Shown here one piece after another: positions 51,001 through 61,991 of a DNA stretch of 64,000 nt. Each line of letters starts with the position of its first letter. Within the stretch, counting starts at the first letter, position 1. The notes under the pieces are model-generated. The model ran no database searches and had not been told where the DNA came from. It saw nothing but the letters and a program-made list of their open reading frames with translations. Made by a program: the position numbers and the translations under genes. Origin of the DNA: Wuchereria bancrofti (Eukaryota; Nematoda; Chromadorea; Rhabditida; Onchocercidae); assembly GCA_005281725.1 (NCBI GenBank), contig SSBO01000009.1:2390045-2454044 (forward strand), in the 5' to 3' direction.

Positions 51001-53440
51001 AGTGAAAGATGAAAATTTGCAAGCGCACAGCATCTCATTCATACAAATTTCACTATAACAGTTCGGAAATGAATTAATTATATTGTAAACTTTTCGGAAA
51101 CAATTTGAAAATTGCATTTGCTGTGATACATTTAACATAGCTAATGGACATTTTTCACATATTTAACATCAATAACTGAATATAATTGACAGGTAATTTA
51201 ATTAATAGTTTTGAACATTTATGCGACAATTTTGATATGAAAAAAAAAAATGAAATATATTAAAAGAAATCTAATAATGTGCAAATATTTCTCCAAGTTA
51301 CTTTTTAAGTTAGCTTAAAATGACAAAAATATTTGTCAGCAAGTGAACAACTAACAAAAAAAGTTTTTTTTTTTTTCAATCATTTCTTTTTCTTTGCTTG
51401 TTTATGTTCCGAAAATATCATTAAGTTTAATGAACTATTAACGCATTATTTGATTATTTCAGATGTAATTTAGGAAAGATACTATGGAAGAGAAAATTGG
51501 ATGACTTTGAGTTTAAATTAGTTTTTTTTTTCTTCTTGATTTGATTAATTTAAATTGGTTTTTGTTTTGACGCCAAATTTGAAATTTTGGATTATTCTAA
51601 ATCAATGAAATGATTTCACAAAGGTTTAAAGCTAAGGTACGATTAATCTTTGAGATATGTTTATGATAATTCCGAGAGATATTTGCATTTGTCTGCTACC
51701 TTATCTGATACTAACAACTGTTATCACTCATTAATGAAACGAATAAGGTAAATTAATTGAAATGTTTCGATTGTTATTGCAAAAAAACTATTTAACATTC
51801 AATTGTAGAATTAAGCAAAAGATAAGATAATTTTAATGATTCAATTGCAACAATGAAAAATTGGAAATAGCGATTTTTCAAAGAAAACATTCTATCACAA
51901 TAAATTTTTTCAGTTATTTTAAGAAAAATTTAGCATTTTTTCACTGAAAGTTTTACTATTTTTGCAAATTTTACTTCCATTTAACTTTAAAATGCAAAAT
52001 GTGAAATATAATAAGTAAGAATTTAAAAAGTGGAAAAAAATGAAATGTTTATCTAAAAAAACTTTTTAACGCACAATAAGAAATGATTTCTTGTAAAAAT
52101 TATTTTGTCCTTCATTCCAAATTTTGCTTCACTTTCATTTTTGTTTATTTCTTCTCTCCTTTTTTTTTTCTTTTTGAATTTTATGAAATCATAGATGGAA
52201 TTACATATATATTAAATCAATGCAAATACATTTTCTCATTAATATGAATTTTGTTACATTCTTTGTTTATTTTCCATTTTTGATAACATAATCAGTAATC
52301 ATTTCATTATCAGTGCGATAAACAATTGTTATCCATTTCTGATTTTCATCTTTCCTATAAATTCATTTATCATTGGCTTAATTAGATGGTATGAAACTTA
52401 AAATAGCTTATAATATTAGAAGACAACGTATTATTAAAATTCTTTAAATTGTCTGCTCGTATAAATTTTATTTTTTTTTTTTTTAAATCGTATTTTCAAC
52501 TTACTCAAGTTTATTTCAAAATAAGATGTTTTCTAATAGAATTTTCACTATACCATTTTGTTTTTCAGTTGTTTAGCAATTGTAACAAAATTATTAAAAA
52601 TTGAAATTTAGCAAATTAATTTTAAAAAATTATTTCAAGGAAAAATTAAATATTTATTAAATTCCATAAGCAATAAATAACACATATGTATTTCTTCGCT
52701 TTTTATGACATAATGAAATTTACTTAAAAAAGCCTTAAATTAAATTTAAAAAAAGTATATTGCAAAAAAGTTTACACTATTAATATAATATAATATTCCA
52801 ATTTAATAAAAGAGAAACGATTAATTTGATTGAGCTTTTGAGTTTAAGATATGTATGATTCATTTTCTGTAAACGACCCAAAACTTTTTCATTTAGATGA
52901 ATGTTGAACTAACGTTTTTGTCAACAAAAGCAGATGAAATACTAAAAAACAATTAAATTAATTGAAACATAATGTGATAATGAGAACTTGGCTCCATAAC
53001 AATTTGGTTTAATTGGTAGTGAATTTTTCCTTAAGCAACGTTTAGTTTTATGACAATTTGAAAGACAAAAGAAAATTTCGGAAGGTTTCTCTGCAAAAAT
53101 CAGATTGTATTCTCAGTGAAATAAATTTTGTATTATATTTTTCGTTTACTCAATTTCTATGTGAAAATTAATTAATATAAAATTAATTTGAATTTAATTT
53201 TTTTTTCTCGATAATTTGTTCCTTCTTCCGATTTCTGCTTGAATGTCATTCATTTTTCGTTTTCTTTTTGGAAAAGCATAAGTGTATTCCAAAATTGATG
53301 GTTTAATTATCCATGAAGCTAGCTAGCTACTGATTGCAATTCATTTAATATTGTAAAGAGAAATATTTTGTAGTTTGTAGTAGAAAGAAATGAACTTTTC
53401 TCATTCGTTTCTTTGTTTTTTGATAATTAATTCTTTTTTT
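45080..53440. other. 8.4-kb gene-free interval upstream of the GPCR
   Basis: I saw no exon chain on either strand. The short frames near 46.25, 46.36, 50.56 and 50.67 kb are homopolymer-driven. Microsatellites are rarer here than in 5-28 kb. A 13-bp tandem (ATTCATGGATTTT twice) lies at about 45916-45941. Confidence 0.5.
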
Positions 53441-53455
53441 TTTTGACTTTTAGAT

Positions 53456-56400
53456 ATGTCAAACAATGCGACAAATATTTGTTTAACAAATCAACAAATG
53501 CGATTACACGGGAATGAAGTGGAAAAATATCTGCAACGATTCCTGTATCCGTGTATCGTAATACTTGGCATTACCGGAAATGTACTAAATCTTACTGTTT
53601 TGCTTAATCGTTCTATGCGAAGCAGGTCTTACATTCTTTTATTATTTTGTATTTTTAAAATTTTTAAGAAATTTTATGGAAAAAAGTTGCTCAATAATTT
53701 GCAAAATATTATTTCTATACGATACCAATTTTTGATTAATTGAGTATTTGTGATAGCAAATAGAATCTTTTTTTTTTTCTTGCTCAAATGTGAAAGTTGA
53801 AAATCTAATTTGAAATTATGCTAAATATTCTCTGATATTATTTTAGATCAAATATCTTTTTGTCAGCCTTAGCACTAGCTGATATTATATTTCTGTTACT
53901 TCTTTTACCCAATATTTTGGCCACTTATCCAATATTTACGTATAATTATATTTATCGTTACATCTATTTTCATATTAAAATTCACTTATTATCTTTTACT
54001 AATTGGATTTCCAGTGCTGCCATTTGGTTTGTTATTTCATTTTTCTAATATTCCAAATAGTTTACCAATAATAGTAAATAATGCACTGAAAGTTCGTGGA
54101 TGATCTTTGCCTCTTTTCATTTCTTCTTTTTGAAATTAGAAACTTTTGCTGAAATTGTAAACTTAAACTGTAAACTAAATTTTCAGGTTAGTAGTAGCTG
54201 TATGTGCTGATCGCTTAATTGGTATCAGAAGACCACTGCATGCTAAAACTGATTGCAATAAATACTGCACACCGTTGCTAATTGTCGTAATCGTAACAGT
54301 CACCGGAATTGTCAACTTTTATCAGCATTTCCAGTACAAATGCTTTATGCGTAATTATTGTCATCGAACTCAGATCTATTCGAGATGCATTCCGATCAAT
54401 AATGATGGGTTTGTCATTGATTATTAGTAAAAGTAACAGTGACAATAATTTTAATTTTTCAGATCTAATTTTAGCATAAATTATGTTTTTAATCGATTCA
54501 TTTTAATTCATTTAGTAAATTACTCAAATTCAGACGTTGGTTTTGGAATCGAACAAATCCTTATTCTGCAACATATCGTAATTTCATTGATATCAGTGTT
54601 ACAGTAAATGCTGTCACAACAATCATTTTACCCATATTTCTATTATCCTTCTTCAACTTTTTATTACTTTGTATATTGCGTAATCGTCGTGACTTATTAC
54701 TCGTTTCTACCAATCAACGACGGTAAATATTACTATTTCTTTTCATTTACTTTTTTTTCAATTACAATAATAATAATTACGATAATACCATTAGTTTGTC
54801 TGTAGTTAAAGGAATTTCAAAAGTTTGAACTTTTTAATTTAGAAACAATGAAACTTTCTGATGTTCAAAATCCATTCATTCAACTTGTTCACACATTTGA
54901 TAAAATTTCATTACTGAAACTAAAATTGTAAAATAAAGTCAAATATTTAAATGAGTCATCAATAAAAGATGTGTATGCCATACATACAGATTAATATATA
55001 GGTTGTAACACTTTTAGATTTAACCAAATTTAAATTACCAAAAAATTTTTTCTGAAAAAGTCAATTATAAAACATAAGCAAAATCGTTTACAAATTTCTC
55101 ACTTTTTAGTTTACCAAAGAAGAAGCGTAGTTTACAGTATCTAAAGATGGAACATCGTGTCACATTAATGGTTACATTGATTGTTACAACATTTATTATC
55201 TTAAATGGTCCATCAGCTGTCATACATTTAGTCAATTTAGCTCGTAAAAAGAAACTAAATTATAATTTTACACTTCTTGGAAAGTTTGTCTTTTTTTTTT
55301 TGAATTTCGTTAAAAAAAAATTTCTTTTTTCTCTAAAATCCTAATAAAAGAAAAAGTAAAAACAGAAGGGATGGCAAAAGTGAAATAAATTAAACTTCTA
55401 CAAATCTGCTTTCTGTGAAAATTTATTTTGGCATAGTTTTTAAATATAATTTTACAGAAAACTAATAACATACAAATATTTTTATTATAATGCACACAGC
55501 ATACATGTCAGATTACAATTAATGTGACATTATTGTCACATGCAAAGTGTTAAATTAACATTTATAATATTGCAAAAAAAAAAAGTAATAATAATTAATG
55601 CTCAAATTTGATTATTTATAAAGCTAATTAAAATTCCAAAAAAAAAAGAAAAAAAAAATTGAAAATTTAAAAACGTTCTTTCAATACTTTCAGTACATTG
55701 GTAATAATTGATAAAGCGTGCAATTTCATTTTATTCTGCTTAACAAGCAGGCATTTTCGTGCGCGTTTATTTCAATTAACTCAACGAAAAGTTAATCGAT
55801 TTTCTGCAAGTTTCCTACAAATTAGTGATAGTATGCGACGAATTGGAAGTACGTAAGTTTAAAAAAAGTAAATTTTAAATTTTCAAAGCAAAAAATTTTC
55901 AAAACAATAACTATATCGAATAATGAATATGAATATTTTTTAAATATGATAATTAACTTTACAATATTATTATATTTTATTCAAAAAAACTTATTAAGTC
56001 AAGCATTAGTAATAAATTGAATTACTGTGCACATACACACACACACACTGCAGCTAATACTATTAATTAAGTAACAATATTTTAATCACAAATTTGGTAA
56101 TAAACACAAGTGGAAATTGAATAAATAAGAATTGATTAGTAGGAACACAAATTATGGCAAAATGTAGGAGTAAAATTGAAAAGTTTTCCGTACAAACAGC
56201 AAATTGCTGAAATAAAATATGTACAAAAATAAAATTTTAAACGAGTAAACAATCAATAATACGAATTATGGAAAAATAATAGTGAATTGAAAAAGGATCA
56301 ATAATTGTAGGCTTAAGAAAATATTTTTGATTAATTTTTTAGAATTTGCAGGTTGCAAGGAAAAAGTTACAGTTTTTCTCCTTTATTAGCTCAAATTTGA
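53456..56400 (+). CDS. Seven-helix neuropeptide-receptor-like GPCR (FMRFamide-receptor type)
   Basis: Exons 53456-53625, 53847-54026, 54187-54408, 54534-54722, 55110-55283 and 55694-55852 join in phase. A likely last exon at 56352-56400 (ending LLAQI) gives 380 residues. The N-terminus has NAT and NIC-type asparagines. Helix 1 has GNVLNLTVLL; helix 2 LALADIIFLLLLLPNILATY; helix 3 is followed by CADRLIGIRRPLH in place of DRY; helix 4 LLIVVIVTVTGIVNF; helix 5 TIILPIFLLSFFNFLLLCIL; helix 6 LIVTTFIILNGPSAVIHLV; helix 7 LVIIDKACNFILFCLTSRHF with no NPxxY. Cysteines before helices 3-5 could pair. Rhodopsin-class nematode FRPR/DMSR-type receptors share the CxDR and NFxLFC patterns, which suggests a peptide ligand; this is inferred. 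The inverted duplication starts within exon 6. Confidence 0.88.
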
Positions 56401-57839
56401 CTTCAATTTCAGGCATCAATGATGATAGTTTGCAATTGAAACAATCAGTGAAATTTGTTCAAAGAAATTACAATAGCAACAATTAACAGTTAATGATGAA
56501 ACATTGATTTAGCTAAGGAAATTCGACCCACAAAAATTATTTTTGTTAATTTTTCTTGCTTTGTTTACTTACAGGAAATATCTCTCTCCCAAAAATATTA
56601 TTCTATGAGCAAAATTCAGAAAAAAAGAGGAAATTTATGGAAAATATTAGGATGGATGACAGGAAGGACAATGAGAAATCTAATTAAAGGACGAGGAAAC
56701 TGGTTTAAAATTGATTAATTTGGTCTATCCATTTCCCACATCAAAAAATAAAAGTGTTGCAAAAACTTTTATGTAGAAATTTGTTTATGTACCAATTAAT
56801 TTGCTCATTCTTTAGAATTTAATTAAATGTCGATGGTTTTTATTTTATTTGTCAAACGAAATAATAAAATCTTGAAAAAAAAAAAATCAGAACGGCATTA
56901 AAATCTTAGCGTCAACTTGATTTTGAATTTATCAATTTTCATAAATAATTCTTTATATCAATCATGAAGCCTTTCAGCAAATCCTTTGAATTTAATTTAA
57001 AAAAAAGAATTTCTATGCCAAAGCATTTATAATTCGCTTTTATTGGCTTTTTGAAACAATAATCATAAAATAATTAATTGTACATTGATTATACCTCTTC
57101 AATTTTAATTGCTTTTTCTTCTTTAATGTCATTTATTTTCAATTTCAAAAATCCAATAAGAAAAGCACTGATGAACTAATTGAGGACACAATCATTTATC
57201 TGAACGTGCTTGAAATACTTTTGACGAGTATTTAAGGTAATAAATGTAAAATATTAACACCTTGCCTACTTGTAGAGAAAAATCTTAATAAATCAGCTGG
57301 CAGTACTTCAGAACCAAAACAAATTTGATTTTCACGGAACCAAAAGAAATTTGACGTTATAAAACGTAATAACCGTTGTAAGTGCAATTCAGAACTGATC
57401 AAAAACTCGTCCACTGATTATTATCATACGATAATCAGATGTTATCTTTCCCGAGTTGATAAAACGTCTTAAATTAATCAAATTTTCTTCATAAAACGAT
57501 ACGTATCGGAATAGTTTGACCTATTTACGTTATTATTTGTAGAAAATAGACGTTATATCAGACTTATCAGTTCCCGACTGTTTATTTGATTCATGTTTTA
57601 GATGCAATATTACTTCAGTGAATTACTAAATATTTGCAAAATTTTATTGTAAAATTAATTTGCGTACCTAAACAATGAGATTCATTAATACTATACAGTT
57701 AAAAAAAAAAACAAACTAAAACTAATGTCACTCAAAATAATTGCTATTAACTAAGTGATACTTATCTGTTGCTATTTCACATTTCAAATTTTTGGCGCTG
57801 TATGACAAATTGTCGCGAACCTTGAAATAAATTGCAATA
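55831..57839 (+). repeat. Left arm of the large near-perfect inverted duplication
   Basis: Every position p that I compared equals the complement of 119831-p. I checked this at the outer end (GTATGCGACGAATTGGAAGT), an (AC)7 run near 56035, an A12 run near 56880, the mirrored frame at 57232-57414, and the inner end. The arm is identical to 57819, then shows three mismatches to 57840, then similarity ends. The true left limit may lie further left, because the partner arm is cut by the window edge. It contains the end of GPCR exon 6 and its 3' region. Confidence 0.97.
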
Positions 57840-58889
57840 TCAGGAAGAACTGAAAACTAAAAAAAAACAACAAATATGCGGTAATGAAATCTAAACGGAT
57901 GAAGTCAGTAGAAACGCATGCAGTAAGGCATGCAGTTAGCAAGAATGCAATATTAATAAGGGAGATCGAAAAGTATGCAACTGAGAAATATGAAATAAAA
58001 ATTGCTTAAATAAAGTGAAGAGAGAATATGCGAAATTATGGAAGGATTAGATGAGAAGCATGCAAAGGATACGAGTGATAAACATTTTCTGAGAAAGGTA
58101 AAATACCTTTAATTAAGAAAAATGCATTAAATCGAAAATCAATTATAAAAGAGACAAAATTTCTGCTAATACATCCACAGCTCAGTTGCAATTTTCATGT
58201 TGTTTTCTAGTTTCTTAACGAATTTGATAGAAATTTTCATTTTCATCCAAAAATAAAATGAAATAGAAATGCCTCTTTGAAGGCGTAACTTGCGTAAGTT
58301 CACGTATTCAGTGCTATACAGTTAACTACAGAGCACTGGAGCGATTAAATATTTTTTAAAAACTTATCAAAAAAAATTAAGTGTCAGAGTTGATCGTTTT
58401 ACATATTTCGTAAATAACTTTAAAATGATTTCCTCAGTGCCTAAATTTCGCCAAAGCGAGTAAATATTTTCCTATATTCACTTTTCAACGGGCGATTTAC
58501 AGAGCGTTTCAGTGTCGGATAATACCTTGAAAAGAATTTTTCCATTCAAACAGATTATTGGTCGTTCAATTGGATAAATAAATAATTTGAGAAAAAAAAT
58601 TTGTTCTTAATGTTTGGGCTTAAGCTAATTGACAAGTATTAGGTGAACACTTTTTTACTTTTGATGCTTTATTATAGAAGGAAAACAACCTAAATCAGTA
58701 AATAAGTAAGAATTATGACAAGTAGGCTAAGGATGCATACTTGACGCTTTTCTTCATAATTTGAAATTGCTTAACCTATTTGTAATGCTAATTTCTGTTA
58801 AGAAGTTGACCTGCCGAAAGAGAAATCAGTCTAATCTAACTGTTTTGACCTCGTTTACAATCAAATCTAATTGCTCGTTAACAAGCCGT

Positions 58890-59010
58890 AAAGAAGGTCA
58901 ATCAGTTAAGCAAAAGTTGTTAACCTCATAGATTCAAATATAATTTACAATTAGTGACGAAACAACAATGAGGTCAACTGAATGGAAATCTGATACCGTG
59001 TAAACAACAA
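58890..59010 (+). repeat. Dispersed repeat copy, related to 21360-21510
   Basis: Shares the exact core ATTCAAATATAATTTACAAT plus TAGT and the ordered flanking words with the copy near 21.4 kb. Confidence 0.65.
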
Positions 59011-59101
59011 ATTTTGGGTAAATAGTTTTTTTCCCTTACTTATTATGTTTTCTCACGAAAACTACAAATCATTTGTTTGAGTTCATTTTACTATTTAACG
59101 C

Positions 59102-59436
59102 AAATGTTTACCTTCAAATTTTACGTTTCACTATCAGGTAGTATACCATTTCCATATAATGTGGAGTAACAAAAATTTACAATCTCATTTTAACATTGGA
59201 ATTTTTCAAAACATTAAAAATTCCAGTGCTAAAATAAGATTATAAAATAGTTGCTGCATTCTGACGATACTGCGAAAATATCTGATCCTTATGCACCTTT
59301 TCACATGTTTGTCAAAAAAATGCTCAAACTGTTTATCGCTTCTGTCAGATCTGAAATGAAAATTTTTTAGATTTTCTTTTTTAAAGCGCTAAAAAAAATT
59401 GAACATTTGTTGCAGTTTGGCTCTGCGGATGAAATG
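59102..59436 (+). repeat. Dispersed repeat copy, inverted relative to 41666-41980
   Basis: Alignable along its full length to the reverse complement of 41666-41980, with diverged bases and small indels. This copy is about 20 bp longer. Confidence 0.7.
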
Positions 59437-59574
59437 ATATATGCTTTTCTGCATGTATTTTGTGAATTAAACAAATAATAATAAGCAATAGCAATAATAA
59501 ATAAATAAAAAAAAAATAATAAAGAAAAATAAAAAGCACGATGCAGTATTTGTTTCTCCATTAATATTTTCATC

Positions 59575-59760
59575 GTTTGTTTGATACATCATTAAAATGT
59601 TATTGTCACCAATTCTAACATTTTTTTTTTTTTAAATCATTGAATTATTACAATAGAACAGCTATTAACGTATTGATTGCGTTATATGAAAGAAAAAATA
59701 TCACAGTATCTGATGAATTTCACGATCACGAATATTTCACAACATATTTCACATGCATTT
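59575..59760 (+). repeat. Left arm of a diverged inverted repeat in the spacer
   Basis: Its reverse complement matches 60764-60930: TGTGAAATAT, GTGAAATTCAT, TACTGTGA, CTTTCATATAACGCA, AATAGCTG and GACAATAAC-like words occur in the same order. Confidence 0.7.
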
Positions 59761-59930
59761 TATTAATTAAATAATTTAAGAAATCAATAAAATATTAGTC
59801 ATATCAAATAATCCATTTTAAATAACATAAATCATAAAAGCTATTCACATTCACATACCTTACTCACATATTTAAAGCAAAAATTTTCTTTCTATTGTTA
59901 CCTTTAATAAAGGAGTTTCGTCGTCATACG

Positions 59931-59971
59931 TGTTCGTTCACTTCATCACGTGCTCATTCACTTCATCACGT
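59931..59971. repeat. 20-bp tandem duplication
   Basis: GTTCGTTCACTTCATCACGT and GCTCATTCACTTCATCACGT follow each other directly, then a partial third unit GTTCGTGATTC. Confidence 0.85.
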
Positions 59972-60763
59972 GTTCGTGATTCTTCACAGTGCCACTTCTT
60001 GTTATATGGATTTCTTTTATTTGTGCCAATTAATGGCTTCAAATTGATGTAGCTGAGGATATTCTAGCTATCTGAGCAGTTTATTCACTCACTTTTCTTG
60101 TCATTTCAGCCAGAAAAAGGAAGAATAAATTTGACAAAAATAGATCGAAACAATATTTTGTTGAACAGAAAAATGCAACATCTAAACTAATTGTTACTGA
60201 TGTTGAAATAAAGTGAAATGAGCTGAACTAAGTGTAAAACAAAGCTTTTTGTAAATATGTACCATCGGTGTAATAGAGAACATAGTGAAATATAAAATTC
60301 ATACAATGGCACAAATGCTCAAATAAACCTTTTTATTTCAAATTGGTTAGAACGACCAAAGATCCAAACAGTTTTTAATCTGTATGATTCGTATTATTTC
60401 TGATATTTTTCACTCTAAATTCTTACTTTTCTCTCTCTAAAATGATGAATTATGAGTACTGTTTTGAAAAAGTTAGAATGACACAAATGATGTAATATTT
60501 GCATTCATGGAAATTGATGAAATAGTTGCATTGAATTGTTACTGGATTGTGAAATATTTAATTTGTATAGAATTATGTAATCCTTTCTGTTATTTGACAA
60601 AATATTGGAATTGAATTATTTGCATACTATTATAAAGATTTTCAATTATAATTTTGGTGACATTAGTTAATTGATAATTGTAAGTATCCTTAGACATAAA
60701 TACTTGCCCGAAGACTTACACTTACAAATTTAGTAAATTTCAAACACGCATATCGGCACGAGA

Positions 60764-60930
60764 CATGGGTATGTGAAATATTTGTGACCGTGAAATTCAT
60801 TAGGTACTGTGACAATTTTCTTTCATATAACGCATGCAGTACGTAATAGCTGGTGATGTTCTAATAATAAAATAATTTAAAAAGATGTTGACAATGATGA
60901 CAGTAACGTTTCAATGACACATCAGCAAAA
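60764..60930 (-). repeat. Right arm of a diverged inverted repeat in the spacer
   Basis: Partner of 59575-59760 in opposite orientation, about 1 kb away. The arms could be two copies of one short element, or the ends of one larger element. Confidence 0.7.
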
Positions 60931-61991
60931 TGGGGGATCATTAAAATCTTCACAATTTCAAAAGCTACTTCAATCCTAACTTATCATTAGTAGCAATAAT
61001 TCCGCATGAAATGAAAGAACTTGCATAGGTGCTGCGTCATTGCAATGAAGGATTGCTCTGCTTATCCGATTTTTTTTCAATATCTCGAAGGTATTTTTAC
61101 ACATTTTTAAATCTTTTTTTGAATTTGAAAATTTGATCATTTTAAACTGCAACACTTTAATCATCTTAATTTATCAATTATTATTCTCTTTTCTTTTTTC
61201 TTTCTTGCGAAAATCACCAAATGTTTTCACTTTTATCTTTGATGAATTCCTGTTTCTTTCCGTGCTTAGATAAAATGAAGAATTAGATGTCTTTTTCAAA
61301 ACTTTTCCCACTTCAAGTTGGATTCATCCGATTTTTCTCTTTAGCAATCTAAGGAGGAAAATAGTTCCAAAGAATTGAATATCTAACTAAATTACATTTG
61401 CTTTCTGCCATTGCAATCTTTATGAATTAATATTGCGAAGGAGTTGTGAAATATAAAATCTTAAACCTTACAGGTCAAAGTTAGCGGTTTCTTTCTTTTC
61501 ATTATGGACAAATTCATCACCTTCTAATCTCGGAGTAAGTTGTTGAGCGCAGTTGTCGATAATGAAATTGCACAAGGATATTACAGTAGCTTTATTGACA
61601 GATAGTAGTATAATAAAAATAGTTTGTCGTAAGAGAAATAAACGATGAAAAGGTAGTAGAATTAAAGGTTGTTGAAGAAGTAGAATCAATCTTATGGATC
61701 GGATACAAAAAAAAAAGATAGCTATGTGAACAAAAAATAAGAAAAAACAAATGTATTAAGGAATATCTGATGCAATTAGACTAAAAGACTAAAAATATTT
61801 GTATGTGTATTGTCATTCGATATTCTAATCATTATAAACAATGATGATAATAAGCAGGAAAAAATGGAAAAATGGAATTTAGTTAAACTTAAGACTAATA
61901 AAGAAATTGGCTAAGTGAGGAATGAGAAATTGCTTAAATGATTCATCGAAATACAGTTTGAACGATTAGTTATTACATGAAATTATTTTGT

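Larger units (their letters stand above)
57840..61991. other. Single-copy spacer between the inverted arms
   Basis: 4.15 kb with no exon chain recognised. It holds two diverged interspersed repeats (58890-59010 and 59102-59436), an internal diverged inverted repeat (59575-59760 with 60764-60930) and a 20-bp tandem at 59931-59971. Frames at 59.4, 61.0 and 61.5 kb on the minus strand are short and match nothing I know. Confidence 0.6.

Noticed and set aside
57232..57414. 60-codon minus-strand frame, repeated identically at 62417-62599
   Set aside because: It appears twice only because the region is duplicated. There is no ATG-context, family or splice evidence, so the conserved frame is not evidence of selection.
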